Origin: Diphasiastrum complanatum
Lineage: Eukaryota > Streptophyta > Lycopodiopsida > Lycopodiales > Lycopodiaceae
Assembly (NCBI GenBank): GCA_029204225.1
Contig: CM055097.1
Span: 53,931,592-53,995,591 of the forward strand
DNA length: 64,000 nucleotides
Direction: 5' to 3'
Position numbers and translations under genes: made by a program. Under the pieces are notes generated by a model. It saw only the letters and a list, made by a program, of their open reading frames with translations. It had not been told where the DNA came from and did not search any database. Each line of letters starts with the position of its first letter. Position 1 is the first letter of the stretch. Below, piece by piece: positions 46,061 to 57,032 of this stretch.

Positions 46061-46533
46061 TTGCATGAAAAACTCTATAATCCTTGAACCAAAAAGCCTC
46101 AACTTTCAAATTTCAACTTTTTTCTTGACTCTTGAGTCTTGACTTTGCTTATTACTTGAAAGTTGAGTATTTGCAATTTTGATATTGATAATCAAAAATT
46201 GGATTCTGGGTTCTTGAGAGTTAAATGTTCATTGATGATTGTTTGCAGGCTGGAAGAAGTAAGGGGCCTATTTCTATATAGGTGGTAGTGGTTCCCTCAA
46301 CCTCTACATGTCGTGACTACCTTGATTCATCCACTGTGGAGGAGGGAGGATCAATTCCATGATCGAGAGCTCAGGTAGGGATGGCATTCCTACATCTCCT
46401 ATGTCTATCCTGATTCAAGGAATCAACATGCACTCATGGATGATTCAGGTATGTACTTAGTAATTGCAAGCTAGTACTTAGCAGTTATTACTGTGAAAAT
46501 TGTAAGCTCAAGTTATGCGGCTACTTATGACAG
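46061..46533. other. No gene recognised
   Basis: This is spacer between copia G and the presumed LTR of copia E. Exon-like phrases (TTTGCAG|GCTGGAAGAAG near 46250) lack any supporting reading frame. Confidence 0.3.
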
Positions 46534-46925
46534 TGTTGACTCGCCAGGCTAGGTGGAGCCTGTTGGCGCCGACACCGCCGAGGTGACTCAGTGGCCGCGT
46601 GGGTGTGTTCATGTATTGGCACCTACCATAATAAATTAGCATTTCATATTACTGTCAGTAGTTAGTTTTATTTTTCGGTAAGATCCAGTAAAGACACTAT
46701 GTGAAGTACTAAACTATGTTGAATAATGGATTTGAAGTCCATAGTCTATGTATGCCTCATTTGAGGGTTTATTTTATGATGAAGCAAAAAGTGTGTGTGT
46801 GAGGTTTTGAGCTATATTGGATCTTCCCATTGTGTGTGGTGTGTGCATCTCTCTCTACAGTGTTTTGGTACAGGGTTTGTGTTGGTGTGATCCTGGGCAT
46901 CATCCCCCATTCCTATTTTCGTACA
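46534..46925 (+). repeat. 5' LTR of copia E, left edge uncertain
   Basis: The right end CGTACA directly precedes the primer site. A plausible left end is TGTTGACTCG at 46534; TGTACTTAG near 46452 is an alternative. There is no second LTR to decide. Confidence 0.45.
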
Positions 46926-46940
46926 TGGTATCAGAGCTGG
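46926..46940 (+). promoter_or_regulatory. Primer-binding site of copia E (tRNA-iMet)
   Basis: TGGTATCAGAGCTGG matches the complement of initiator-Met tRNA and abuts the LTR end CA. Confidence 0.88.
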
Positions 46941-48343
46941 AGAGCTCCAGGCTGATTTGTGGCTGCAATTTGTTCTTTGCAGGGCTGTGGCAGCAGAAGA
47001 GAGAGAATTGAGCTTTTGACATTGTTGGTGAAGCTTCAAGGTGAAGCAAAGCTCAAAGCTTGAGGAGGACAACCCAATTGATGTACAAAAAGCTTGGGAA
47101 GAAAAGGAGCTTTATGCTTTTGGGATATGTTCACATGAACTTGTCCAAAATTCTTCATTTTTCTCTGTTTGAGCTCAAATCAAAGCTCACACTTTCTCAT
47201 TAGAGGTTGTTAGCCTCTGTTGATGATGGTTGCAGGCTCTTACAGCTTCTGTTTTGATCAAATAGAGCTCATTTTGAAGATTTTTCTGATTTTCTGCCAA
47301 GTTTGATAGGGTCAACTTTCAGAGCTCATAACTTTTGATTCCGGTGTCAGAATTCAAAAAAAATTATACCTTCGGAAAGAACACGACAAGACGAATCTAC
47401 TCCACCAATTTTCGCCTAAACGGATATCTGTAGCAAAAGTTACGGCGTTCTGAAGTTTCTGGAAAAATTAGGCTGTGTGCCCTCATTGTGAGGAAGATGA
47501 AGTGGTGTTTGTAAGTGGGTTTCTCCTTCCAATCTATTGGCTCATTTTGAAGCAGTAGATGGGTGCCACATGTCTTGGCCTGTACTTAGTGGTGGAGATG
47601 AAGTTGAAAAGTTGTGAAGTTTAGCACAACTAAGCTGGATTTCATTTGGAGGGTCCAAAAATCTCAACTTCATTAAAAAACTGCAGCTTGAAGCGTCCCA
47701 CGAATTTTTGGGTTCACATTTGTGAATTAGAAAAAGGACCAAAAGGAGGAATATTCAAAGATTGCAGGTTTTTTCTTAGACCCCCCCGGAACCTGCGTTG
47801 TAATTGCTCTCACCTCACGACCTGTTTTGGAGATTCGACTACACCATCTTGATCTACACAAAATTTGGAGCGTTTTGAGTGGCCGCACGAAAATTTTCGA
47901 AATCTGTCCAAGGAGATATAAAGGATCAAACAAAGAGGTTTGGAACTTTTTGGACTGGTTATGCAAGAATCTTTTCAATTCCAAAAGATTCTCTTTTAAA
48001 TTTGAAAAACCTCTTGGCGGAAGAAAGGTTTTTCGACGTGGGGAACACATTTATGACCTCAAGGAGGGTGGTTCCAAGGCAAAACGGCCATCTCGGACGC
48101 ATTGGCGCACTCAATTTTTCAATTCGAGATCATTTGATTCACTTTTTGCACAATTATCGACATGAGAACTATTAAAGAGCAAAGAAGCAAAGGGCAAACT
48201 TTGGAGTTGCATATCATTGTGACCGAGACTCCGATTGAGGTCGGATTAAAAAGAGAGCTTGTTGTTATTCTTGTGTAGAATTTATTCTTTTGCTCAAAGT
48301 TACTTTTGGAGTGCTCTATTTCAATATCCTTAAGGACTAAGCA
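46941..48343 (+). other. Leader and lost gag start of copia E
   Basis: About 1.4 kb lie between the primer site and the first readable gag. Frames here (for example 47827-48175) show no gag motif. The N-terminal gag block is missing or decayed, so part of this length may be insertion. Confidence 0.45.
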
Positions 48344-49381
48344 TTGGTGGATGGGCTTAGCCAAACTAATCTTCCACCCAATGCTACTGTTGAGCAGGAA
48401 CGGAAGTTCAAAGAATGGAATGAGAAAGCCAGGAAGGTGCTTTATTGGCTTTCAGTGAGTGTAGCAGATTCTGCTTGGTCACATACAGGAGAAAGCACAC
48501 CTGCGGAGGCGTGGAAGGCGCTTATCAATGTTTACAGTACCAATACCAAGGCCAGGAAGCTGCAGCTAAAAGAGGAGTTGAATAGCGTGCAGAAAAATAA
48601 TATGAATGAATATGCTCTGAAGATAAAGAGCATTGTCGAAGCCTTGGGTTCTATCGGCGTATCGGTTGAAGATGAAGATATGGTAAGTGCATGCTTGAAT
48701 GGATTAGGCAAGGAGTACAAGGCTTTCAAGACTTCTGTACTCGTTCGGGAGAATGTACCTACATTCCCAGATTTGATTTCCATGCTTGTCTTGGAGGAGA
48801 AGACTTTGCATGACGAGGGCTCATCTTCAAGGCAGTCATCCTCGGAGACATTGCTCTACTCACATTCCAGAGGTCGAGGAAGGGGTGTAAGCAGGAGCAA
48901 AGGCAGAGAGGTTATGACACAGCACTTTCAAAACATGCAACTGGAGCCAAGAGGGGGAAGAACACAGTCTCGTGGCAAGGGGAGCCAGCGTGGACGTGGA
49001 GGTCATCAACAATCTTCCTCGTCTTCATCATCAAAATGCTACTATTGTGGTAAGCCCGGACATTTTGCAAATAAGTGTTATAAGAAACAAAACGACGTCA
49101 AGAATGGAAGGTACCAGCAGTCTAACTATGCTTCTTCGAGTAGACAGTCAGATGAAGAGCATGATCTTTTTGTTCTTCAACATGTGGATGATCGAGAATC
49201 ATCTATTTTTGAAAACACTATCAATGACGTTTGGTATGTGGATAGTGGAGCCTCGAATCACATGACGTGTCACAAAGAGTGGTTTGTTGACTTGCATGAG
49301 AGAAAGGGGTACGTGCAGACAGGTCACAACACACTCTATCGATCATACTGGTCGCATACCTCTCACAATTGGAAATGGTAA
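48344..49381 (+). pseudogene. Copia E gag and protease start
   Basis: Gag reads RKVLYWLSVSVADSAWSHTG, AWKALINVYSTNTKARKLQL, NEYALKIKSIVEALGSIGVS and CLNGLGKEYKAFKTSV, the usual copia gag helices. An Arg/Gly/Ser-rich basic tail follows, then a CCHC knuckle CYYCGKPGHFANKC near 49040. The protease begins VWYVDSGASNHMTCH near 49230 with an intact DSG. A frameshift near 49290-49330 sends the frame to a stop at 49381. There is no Met at the first codon; the true start is upstream and lost. Confidence 0.9.
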
Positions 49382-50880
49382 GACTAAGTATTTGAAGGAT
49401 GTCTTTCATGTTCCAAATATTACAAAGAACCTTGTATCCGTTGGTCAAATGGTGGAACAAGGATTGCAAGTTAGATTCAACACTCATGGTTGCTTTGTGG
49501 AGGACTTGAAGAACAATTGCAGGATCATAGCCAAAGGCAGCAGACATGGTAGGATGTTCACACTGGATGTTTGCAGTCCCAGTGAAAATCTTGCACTTTA
49601 TGGCCAAGGTCAAAAAGTACCTGTTTCTATCGAGATTTGGCACAAGCGCATTGGGCATGTCAATCTTCAAAGATTAAAAAACATGCAAACCAGTGGCGTC
49701 GTTTCAGGTTTGCCTTCATTTAGTGGTGTAAATCTTGATAGGATTTGTGAGGCTTGTCAGATAGGGAAACAAGCCAGGCAACCTTTTTTTCGAAGCACAC
49801 ATGTGAGTAACTACCCACTGGAGCTTGTCCATTCTGATGTTTGGGGACCAACAAAGATTGCATCGAACCGTGATCGAAGGTACTTTGTTACTTTTATTGA
49901 TGAGTGTACTCGTAAAACATGGGTGTTCTTCATGACGCAGAAGAGTGAAGTGTTTTATCATTTTCTCACATTCAAAGCTGAAGCTGAAAAATATACTGGA
50001 AGAAGTCTCAAATGCATAAGATCAGATGGAGGGGGAGAGTATTTTTCTAATGAATTTTCAGATTACTTGAGGAATCAAGGCATTCGAAGACAATTTACAT
50101 GCAGATACACACCGCAGCAGAATGGCATAGCCGAGCGGAAGAACTGGCATATTGCGGAGATTGCTAGAGCTATTATGAATGAGAAGAGCATGCCATCACA
50201 TTGGTGGGCTGAAGCGGTAAGCACTGCTGTATATATTTTAAATAGAACACCTACAACAGTTGTGCATGATAAGACTCCTGAAGAAAGGTATACTCACAAG
50301 AAATCAGATCTATCGCATTTGAGAGTATTTGGTTTCATTTGTTATGTGCACGTTCCTGAGGAGCTAAGAGGAAAGCTTGATGCAAGAGCCGAAAAGTGTA
50401 TTTTTATTGGTTATGCCTCTGAGCAAAAAGGATACCGTTGCTATAATCCCGTTACTAAGAAAATGGTGGTAAGCAAGGATGTTATATTTGATGAGCAGGC
50501 ATCTTGGTATGTGAAAATTTTGAATGCAGAGAGCCAAGTGGAGCAAAGAGAAGACACAAGTGCAAAACAGCAAGAAAGTACTTCTCTTGGTGGGCCCAAA
50601 GAAAGATCACATGGATCACCTTCGGTAAATCCTTGGTCAGAAAGACTTAGGAGTGGTGAAAGCCCTTCTACATCATCCACAAATGGTAAGGATAAGGGTA
50701 AGAGCAAGATTTCTATTGATGCTTCTTCGAGATCTTCTCGTGTAAATGGTGATTCTAGTGGTTCTGAGAGCATGGATGAGGATCTTGGCATACCTGCAGT
50801 GAGGACTCCTGGAGTAAGGCAAGAAGGGCCAAGGAGATCCGAGAGGATCAAGTACCCTATTGATAGGTTTGGTTTTGGCA
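49332..50880 (+). pseudogene. Copia E protease end and integrase, truncated
   Basis: In a new frame: LKDVFHVPNITKNLVSVGQM (protease C-terminal part), GAG-pre-integrase IWHKRIGHVNLQRLKNMQ with CEACQIGKQ, then integrase core with HSDVWGP, IRSDGGGEYFS and TPQQNGIAERKN (D, D, E all present) and CIFIGYASEQKGYRCYNP. A Ser/Glu-rich linker ends at RRSERIKYPIDRFGFG near 50878. Beyond that, sequence belongs to gypsy D on the other strand. RT, RNase H and the 3' LTR are missing. Confidence 0.92.
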
Positions 50881-51957
50881 AAAAGCTCCTTCTCATAGGT
50901 AGAATACCTAGTCTGAGCAGGATCCAGCTTCTTGCTTTCAAATGCAACTGGTCTACTGTCCTGATAAAGGACCGCTCCTACAGCAAAGTCGCTAGCATCC
51001 GTATCAACCAAAAAGGGTCGGTTAGGATCGACAATGTGTAAAATTGGAGCCGTAGAAACACAGTGCTTGAGAGTCTCAAAACTCTCATTCATTTCATCAG
51101 TCCATGTTATCAATAGACTTTTTCTACGGCTACATTTTTTCTTCACCCCCTTAAGAACGTTCGTCAAGGTCAATGCTATTAAGGCATAGTCCAGAATGAA
51201 CCTGTGAAAGAATCCTGTGAAGCCCAAAAAGGATTTGACATCACGAATTGTCAGAGGTCTCGGCCATTCTCGTACCTTACGGACTTTGTCATAATCGATT
51301 TCAAGACCTTTATCCGATATGACATGGCCCAGGTATTTGAGTTTAGTCTGGAAGAACTCACATTTCGACTCCTTAGCATAGAGCTTTTCTTGCCTTAGAA
51401 GTTCCAAGACAATACAAAGATGCTCTTCATGCTCCTCAAGGGTCCGACTATAAATTAATATGTTGTCCAAATACAGCACCACAAACTTTCCCAGATATGG
51501 ATGAAGAATATCGTTCGTCATCTGCTGGAAAGTGGCAGGCGCATTCGTGAGTCCAAAAGGTAACACTAAAAACTCATAATGGCCATACCTGGATCGAAAT
51601 CCAGTCTTAGGAACATCTTCATTCCTAATCCTTATCTAATGGTAACCTGATCTAAGATCAATCTTGGAGAAATACTTAGCTCCATTCAGACGATCCGTAA
51701 GATCATCCATCCTAGGTAAGGGATATATGTTCTTGATGGTTAAATCATTTAACTTTTTAAAGTCACCACACAAACGTGTGCCGCCATCCGTTTTACTAAC
51801 TAAAAGGATTGGTGCTCTCCAAGGGGACTTACTAGGCCAAATATGGCCCATCCTAAGGAGTTCTTGTAACTGCTTAGAAATTTCATCCTCTTCCTTGATG
51901 CTAACCCTATATGGAAAAAGAGACACATGTTGGCTTCCAGGAAGCAACTCTATTTGA
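50881..51957 (-). pseudogene. Gypsy D pol: RT and start of RNase H
   Basis: On the minus strand: pre-RT ([34 protein letters not shown]), RT core ([32 protein letters not shown]), a stop near 51636, then [20 protein letters not shown] and the catalytic box LYLDN, where the second Asp is Asn. RNase H follows (VDTDASDFAVGAVL, RYSTYEKELF) and is cut at that point by the junction with copia E. The integrase, the rest of RNase H and the 3' LTR are gone. Confidence 0.92.
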
Positions 51958-53604
51958 TGGTCGACACTCCTTTGGGGAGGTAGGCCATCAGGGAGTTTAT
52001 CAGGAAAAACATCGCTATACTCTCGCCTAAGTTTGTTAAATATTATTCCTTCAGGTCAATTAGCACTTAAGGGATTATTTACAGGCACATTCAAAGGCAA
52101 ATGCGATAAATCAATATTTAGACTCTGGACTGCATGGTCATCCACATAAATTTCATCTTTCAAAAAACAAAGCTAAACTTTATTACCAGAATCTTTCAAA
52201 TATTCAACAACTTCTAAAGCAGAAACCAAAGGATCAAAAGGCCTATTTACATCGCCTTTTAGCTCAACCAACGAGCCCTTATGCAAAAAGGAAATACTAT
52301 GTGTAACAGAATTCATGATATGAAAATCTAGCAATTCAACATGATCTTGAATCTGAAGTGGCAGCTGAGGAACAAGCTGATCCCAAGCTTGCCAATCTTC
52401 CCCCGACGCCATTTTCACCACATACAAGTGATTACTTGGCGCAGTAGCCGCCTTGAGCTTCTGCACCAGTTTAGCATTTATGAAGCTATGTGTGGAACCA
52501 TCATCAAAAAGAACAGTCACAGCTTGGCGTCCTACAATTCCATTCATACGAATGAGATCATGGGGGCCAAAAACAGCTGTATTAAAGTAACAATTCTCGC
52601 AACTAGTGCCATCCTTAAAGGATAAATCAACAAAAGAAATACAAGAATTACCTGGAACTTGAAAGGATTTAGGTTGCCCACCAGATTTCTTTTGCTTTTT
52701 CTTTGGGCAATCTTTCGAAAGATGCCCCTTCTCCATACAGGAGAAGCACAAGCCGTCGGTTCTCGCCTTGTCATAGTCTGCGCGATCCAACTTGACGCGC
52801 TTTTTCCCGCCTTGGGAACCGGTGTCCGTCTTGTCTCTACCCCGGTTCTTGAAAAATTTCTTTTCTTTTTGTTCAGCCTTGGGCAAACTTTGCTCCTTGC
52901 GAGAGGCAAAATGGGCGTCATCGAAGATTTCTCAAAGCGAACTGCATCCTCGATAGTCTGCGGTTGGTTACGCCACACTTCTAGCTGAAATTCTTTCGGA
53001 AGCCCCAAGATAAAATGTAGCTTCAACAGGATAGGATCGATTCGTGAAGCGAATCGGGGCAAAATTTCCTGGAATTCTTGGATATAGGCATCTAACGGCC
53101 TAGTACCCATCTGCACGGTGGCGAAATGCCTCTCAAAATCATCCAACACCGGAAAAAAAGCCGTTTTAAAGGCTTCTGGAAAGGCATCCCATGTAGAAGG
53201 GGCACCGGCCCTCTCCTTCAAATCCTGCCACCATGTGAACGCCTTACCGCGTACAAACATGAGAGCAGAAGCGATCTTTGTACTAATCGAGCCATGACAA
53301 TACCACATCGGGAAGCCGGTCCTTCTTTTCGCCTGAAAAGAATTCCGGATTGAACATTGGATAAAAACCAGCGGACCGCGAGTGCGTCAAGGAACGCCAC
53401 TCTTGCTCGGCCGTGACATGCTTGGCTTGCATGTCCAGGATTTGGTTTTGCCGCAAGTTCAAAGCCTGAACAAGCTGATTAGTATCTACATCAGGAGGAG
53501 GAGGTGGTGAAGACGGTCCTTCACTCGAGGGCATAGTAGGATCCACGGCGCTCTAAGAAAGGAGGCAAAGGAAAAACAGCAAGAGCTTCGCAACATTAGG
53601 GAGC
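51958..53604 (-). pseudogene. Gypsy D gag and protease
   Basis: Gag opens near 53546 with DPTMPSSEGPSSPPPPPDVD (first codon GTG, ATG probably ancestral). It continues through FFSGEKKDRLPDVVLSWLD, a frameshift near 53290, RGKAFTWWQDLKERAGAPST and LHFILGLPKEFQLEVWRNQP, and another frameshift near 52890. The knuckle CFSCMEKGHLSKDC lies near 52740, and the protease reads FGPHDLIRMNG, LFDDGSTHSFIN. The connector to RT is stop-ridden. There is no leader, primer site or LTR: about 58 bp upstream of gag, the sequence becomes the RNase H of gypsy B at 53604. Confidence 0.9.
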
Positions 53605-54835
53605 TTGTCATAGGTGGAATAGCGCCTTTGAGCAGGATCTAACTTTTTGCTTTCAAAAGCAACCGGTCTACCATCCTGATATAGGACTGCACCTATAGCA
53701 TAATCACTGGCATCCGTTTCAAGCACATACGACTTGTTAGGATCCACTATGTATAAAATAGGCGCTGTAGTTACACAGTATTTGAGGTTTTCAAAACTCT
53801 GATTCAACTCTTCAGTCCAAGTAACCGGAGGACTGAACTTACTGTGCCGGCTAACTCTCTTAGCCCCTTTGAGGACATTTGTCAAAGCCAATGCAATTAA
53901 TGCATAGTGCAAGATAAATCTATGAAAAAACCGCGTAAAGCCCAAGAAAGACTTAACCTCACGGATGGTTTTAGGAATAGGCCATCACGTACTTGTCGGA
54001 CTTTCAATTTCCAACCCATGGTCCGAAATAATGTGACCACGGTATAACAACCTTTTTTGGAAGAATACACATTTGGACGCCTTGGCAAAAAGCTTCTCCT
54101 AACTAAGTAACTTTAAGACAATCATGAGATGCTCCTCATGCTCCTCCAAGGTCTTACTATAGATGAGAACATCATCTAACCTCCGTCTTTTTTATCAACT
54201 AGGAGCACAGGTGCCCCCCAAGGAGATTTACTAGGCCGACCATGGCCCATCTTAAAGTGATTTTACAGTTGCCTATAAACCTCATCCTCTTCAGTAGTAC
54301 TCATCCTATATGGATACAACGATATAGGAGAACTACCAAGAATTAGTTTAATACCATGGTCAACACCCCTAGAGGGGGGAAGACCCTTAGGAAGCTGCTC
54401 AGGAAAAACATCGTTAAATTCTTGCCTAAGTTTCCTAAAGATTTCAACTTCTGGTGAATTTTCTTGTTTTAGGTTATTAGACATTAATTCCATTTGGAGA
54501 TTGTAAAATTGCAAACTACATTCTTCATGGTAAGTAAAATCAAACTACATTCTTCATGGTAAGTAAAATCTTTTAACCAGCATAAGTAAGAATTACAATC
54601 CACAACATCCATACATTTAACTGTTTCTAAAGCAGAAATCATATAAGGAGATTTCCATTTACTTCTATGAGTGAGCCATTATGCAAGAACGACAAAGTTA
54701 CATAGTTTTTCTTCATAGACTCGTTCCTCTCATAGAACCACTCCTTTCCAAGTATTACATCTACCCTATCTAGATTCATAATATGAAAGTCTAATTTATC
54801 CTTATAGGCTTGAATCTCAATTGGTAGACGTGGGA
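53605..54835 (-). pseudogene. Gypsy B pol with RT core deletion
   Basis: The pre-RT region reads FNDVFPEQLPKGLPPSRGVD and SPISLYPYRMSTTEEDEVYR. A stop follows, then SKSPWGAPVLLVDKKDGG, after which sequence jumps at about 54178 to DDVLIYSKTLEEHEEHL. Compared with D, about 103 codons holding the fingers and the first palm motifs are missing. RNase H follows (GFTRFFHRFI, LETDASDYAIGAVL) and ends at RYSTYDK at 53605, joined to gypsy D. Integrase and 3' LTR are absent. Confidence 0.9.
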
Positions 54836-56036
54836 CTATCCGGTCCCAAACTTGGCTTTCTGCTCCCGTTGCACTGTGTATCGGTGGTCACTTTGCTTTG
54901 TTTCCACCCTTAGCTTCTGCAACAAATTAGCGTTAATAAAATTATGTCTGGAACCATCGTCAAATGAAACTGTTACGGCTTGGCCGCCCACAACCCCCTT
55001 CATCCGAAAGAGGTCATGAGGACCAAAAACAGCTGTATTAAAGCAACAATGCTCACACATTGAATTACCAGCAAAGGAAAGATCTACACTAGATATGCTA
55101 GAGTTACCTAGCGTCTTAAAAGATGCCCCTTTAGCTCTCCATTTCTTTGGACATTCCTTCACGACATGACCTGGTTCCATGCAATTAAAGCACAGATTCT
55201 CGCTTCTGGCTTTCATGAAGGTTTCCTGGTCCAAGGTAGATCTTTTCTTCAATTTACCTGAACCTGAAGACCCATCTTTCACCTTGTCTTTCGATTTCTT
55301 TGGAAAGAAAGGCTTCTTACCCTTTACATCGGGCAAGACCTCAGTCTCAGGCTTGGCCACTATACGAGTATCATCGTATATCCTGGCGACGCGAACAGCA
55401 TCCTCCAGGGTAAGAGGTTGGTTCCTCCTAACCTCTAGCTGATAATCTTTTGGCAACCCAAGTATAAAATGCAACCTTACTAGCAAAGGATCTATTCTAG
55501 TTGCAAAAGACTTCCTGAAATTTTTGTAAATACTGATCCAGGGGCCGGTTCCCCATATGGATCGTTGCATATTGACGATAAATTTTAAAATCATCAAGAA
55601 TAGGAAGGAAGGCCGCCTTAAAGGCCTTACAAAAATCTTCCCAATTCTTAGGAACTTTAGGCTTACCCCTAACATCTTGCCACCACGTAAAAGCTTTACC
55701 TCGCAAGTACATGACAGCTAGATTGATCTTGTTATCATCGGATGAATCGTGCATGGAGAAGCGCGAATTCCATCGATCCAACCACTGCAAGACCGCTTCC
55801 GGGGTTCGATCCTTCTTTTCTCAAGCAAAAACTTCAGGGGTGAACAAGACCAATTGCCTTAACTGCGTCAACTCCTTCTATTCCTACTGATCCCGACTGT
55901 GTTTAGATTGCATATCAATAATCTGTTGCTGTAGATTGTTAATTGCAAGCAACATGGCCTCAGAATCTAAAGTAGAGGTAGATGCAGTAACCTCCTTAGC
56001 AGGGGACATAGGCTGTGTGGTAGGATTAGGATCCAT
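54836..56036 (-). pseudogene. Gypsy B gag and protease
   Basis: ATG at 56036 begins MDPNPTTQPMSPAKEV, a low-complexity start that gypsy A lacks. Then, with stops near 55820-55880, come EKKDRTPEAVLQWLDRWNSR, LRGKAFTWWQDVRGKPKVPK and MGNRPLDQYLQKFQE, a frameshift near 55500, and LHFILGLPKDYQLEVRRNQP. The knuckle CFNCMEPGHVVKEC and the protease SFDDGSRHNFIN follow (Arg in place of the usual Thr). It is closely related to gypsy A throughout. Confidence 0.9.
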
Positions 56037-56501
56037 ATTTCAAGAGGAATAGAGGTGAACTAAGAAAGAGATGATTAAAGAAGATCAAAAGCAACTCGAG
56101 GAAGGTCGGTACAAAGCTACTCTTGCTATCTCTTCACAAACCAAATGGTATTGTCCATGGCTGCCAAGAGGAATAAGAGAGAGCAAGAAGAAGGTTGCAC
56201 CACCACCTCCACCTCTTCTTCCCAAAAAATCTCATGCATAAAAGAGGTATGCCTCCCTCTCCATGCTATCCTACTGTCTGCCAAGTGGCCTTGCCTTGCC
56301 ACCTAGAACTTTCCAAAACCTTGAGATTGGCTAGTCTGTATCCCACATGGCAACCAGATGCCACCTCACCCAATAAGTATCCTCACTGGTTTGCTAGACC
56401 CTCCTCGCTGGTTTTCTAGGCTTCCCCCACCCCTTTCACTGGACTTTCCTCTCCTTTCCCTGTGGACAAACCTGCAGAATAGAAGTTCGCTGCTGGTCAG
56501 C

Positions 56502-56523
56502 GGGGGGGGGGGGGGGGGGGGGG
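56502..56523. repeat. Poly-G tract (22 bp)
   Basis: An unbroken G run on the plus strand is followed by TGTGTGGTGGTGG. On the element's RNA strand it is poly-C. Its length is likely to be imprecise in any assembly. Confidence 0.9.
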
Positions 56524-56802
56524 TGTGTGGTGGTGGTAGGAGTAAAAGCTTGATTGAGTGGGGGCCCGCGGAAGACCTGTCCGCCTCCTTTCATCTAAGC
56601 GGAACTGAAAAGTGTAGAGGATGCCACCTGTCCGACCCTCTACGTGGCCATGTATTGGAGGGTCCAAATTTGAATTTACAATTCCTTTGCTGCTCAGACA
56701 GTGAACAACCAACTTTTTGGTTTTTCTTTTTTTGCGCTGGGGAAGGGGCCCTTGGAAACAGTTCGCTACTTGTACTTGAGCGGAACTGCAACTTGTGGAT
56801 GG

Positions 56803-56840
56803 CTGCCATCTGTCCAGTCCTGGACAGTGCCATGTGGCAG
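56803..56840. repeat. Nested inverted repeat in the leader of B
   Basis: Outer arms CTGCCAT/GTGGCAG (one mismatch, possibly a wobble pair in RNA), inner arms CTGTCC/GGACAG perfect. The architecture and bulge (TGCCAT) are the same as at 34933-34970 in gypsy A. Confidence 0.7.
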
Positions 56841-57017
56841 CGTACCGAGGGCCCTACTGTTTTTTTTTAAACTTTTTTTTCTTCAAAAATCAACAAAAAC
56901 AGCAGTACGAAGGATACGTGCATAAAAAACGCATTTTAAGCCCAATTTGAATTTTTAAGGCATCGTAAATTACAAGAAATCTACTACGGATCAACGCACC
57001 TGCTTTCAGCATGCAGT

Positions 57018-57030
57018 GGCTCTGATACCA
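57018..57030 (-). promoter_or_regulatory. Primer-binding site of gypsy B (tRNA-iMet)
   Basis: The minus strand reads TGGTATCAGAGCC, 2 bp from the LTR, identical to the site in gypsy A. Confidence 0.85.
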
Positions 57031-57032
57031 TA

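Larger units (their letters stand above)
56037..57017 (-). other. Gypsy B 5' leader
   Basis: This is untranslated sequence between primer site and gag, homologous to the leader of A. It contains one nested inverted repeat (56803-56840), a diverged relative near 56622-56649, and a run of 22 G at 56502-56523. Confidence 0.6.

Noticed and set aside
46240-46460. Exon-like GCAG|GCTGGAAGAA sequence, similar at about 61930
   Set aside because: No continuing reading frame or domain in either place; a short chance match.
46926-46940. Possible tRNA gene at initiator-Met-like sequences (also at 35149, 57018 and 60680)
   Set aside because: Only the 12-15 bases complementary to the tRNA 3' end are present, next to LTR ends; no tRNA body.
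47640-48175. Plus-strand frames of about 100 codons upstream of the gag of copia E
   Set aside because: No gag motif, overlapping in two frames, and located in the leader.
52341-52988. Plus-strand frames inside gypsy D
   Set aside because: They are antisense of the gag and protease, which have the zinc knuckle and DDG motifs on the minus strand.
35149-57030. Gypsy A and B LTRs as the two LTRs of one element
   Set aside because: Each has its own primer site and its own gag on the same side, so both are 5' LTRs of separate elements of one family.
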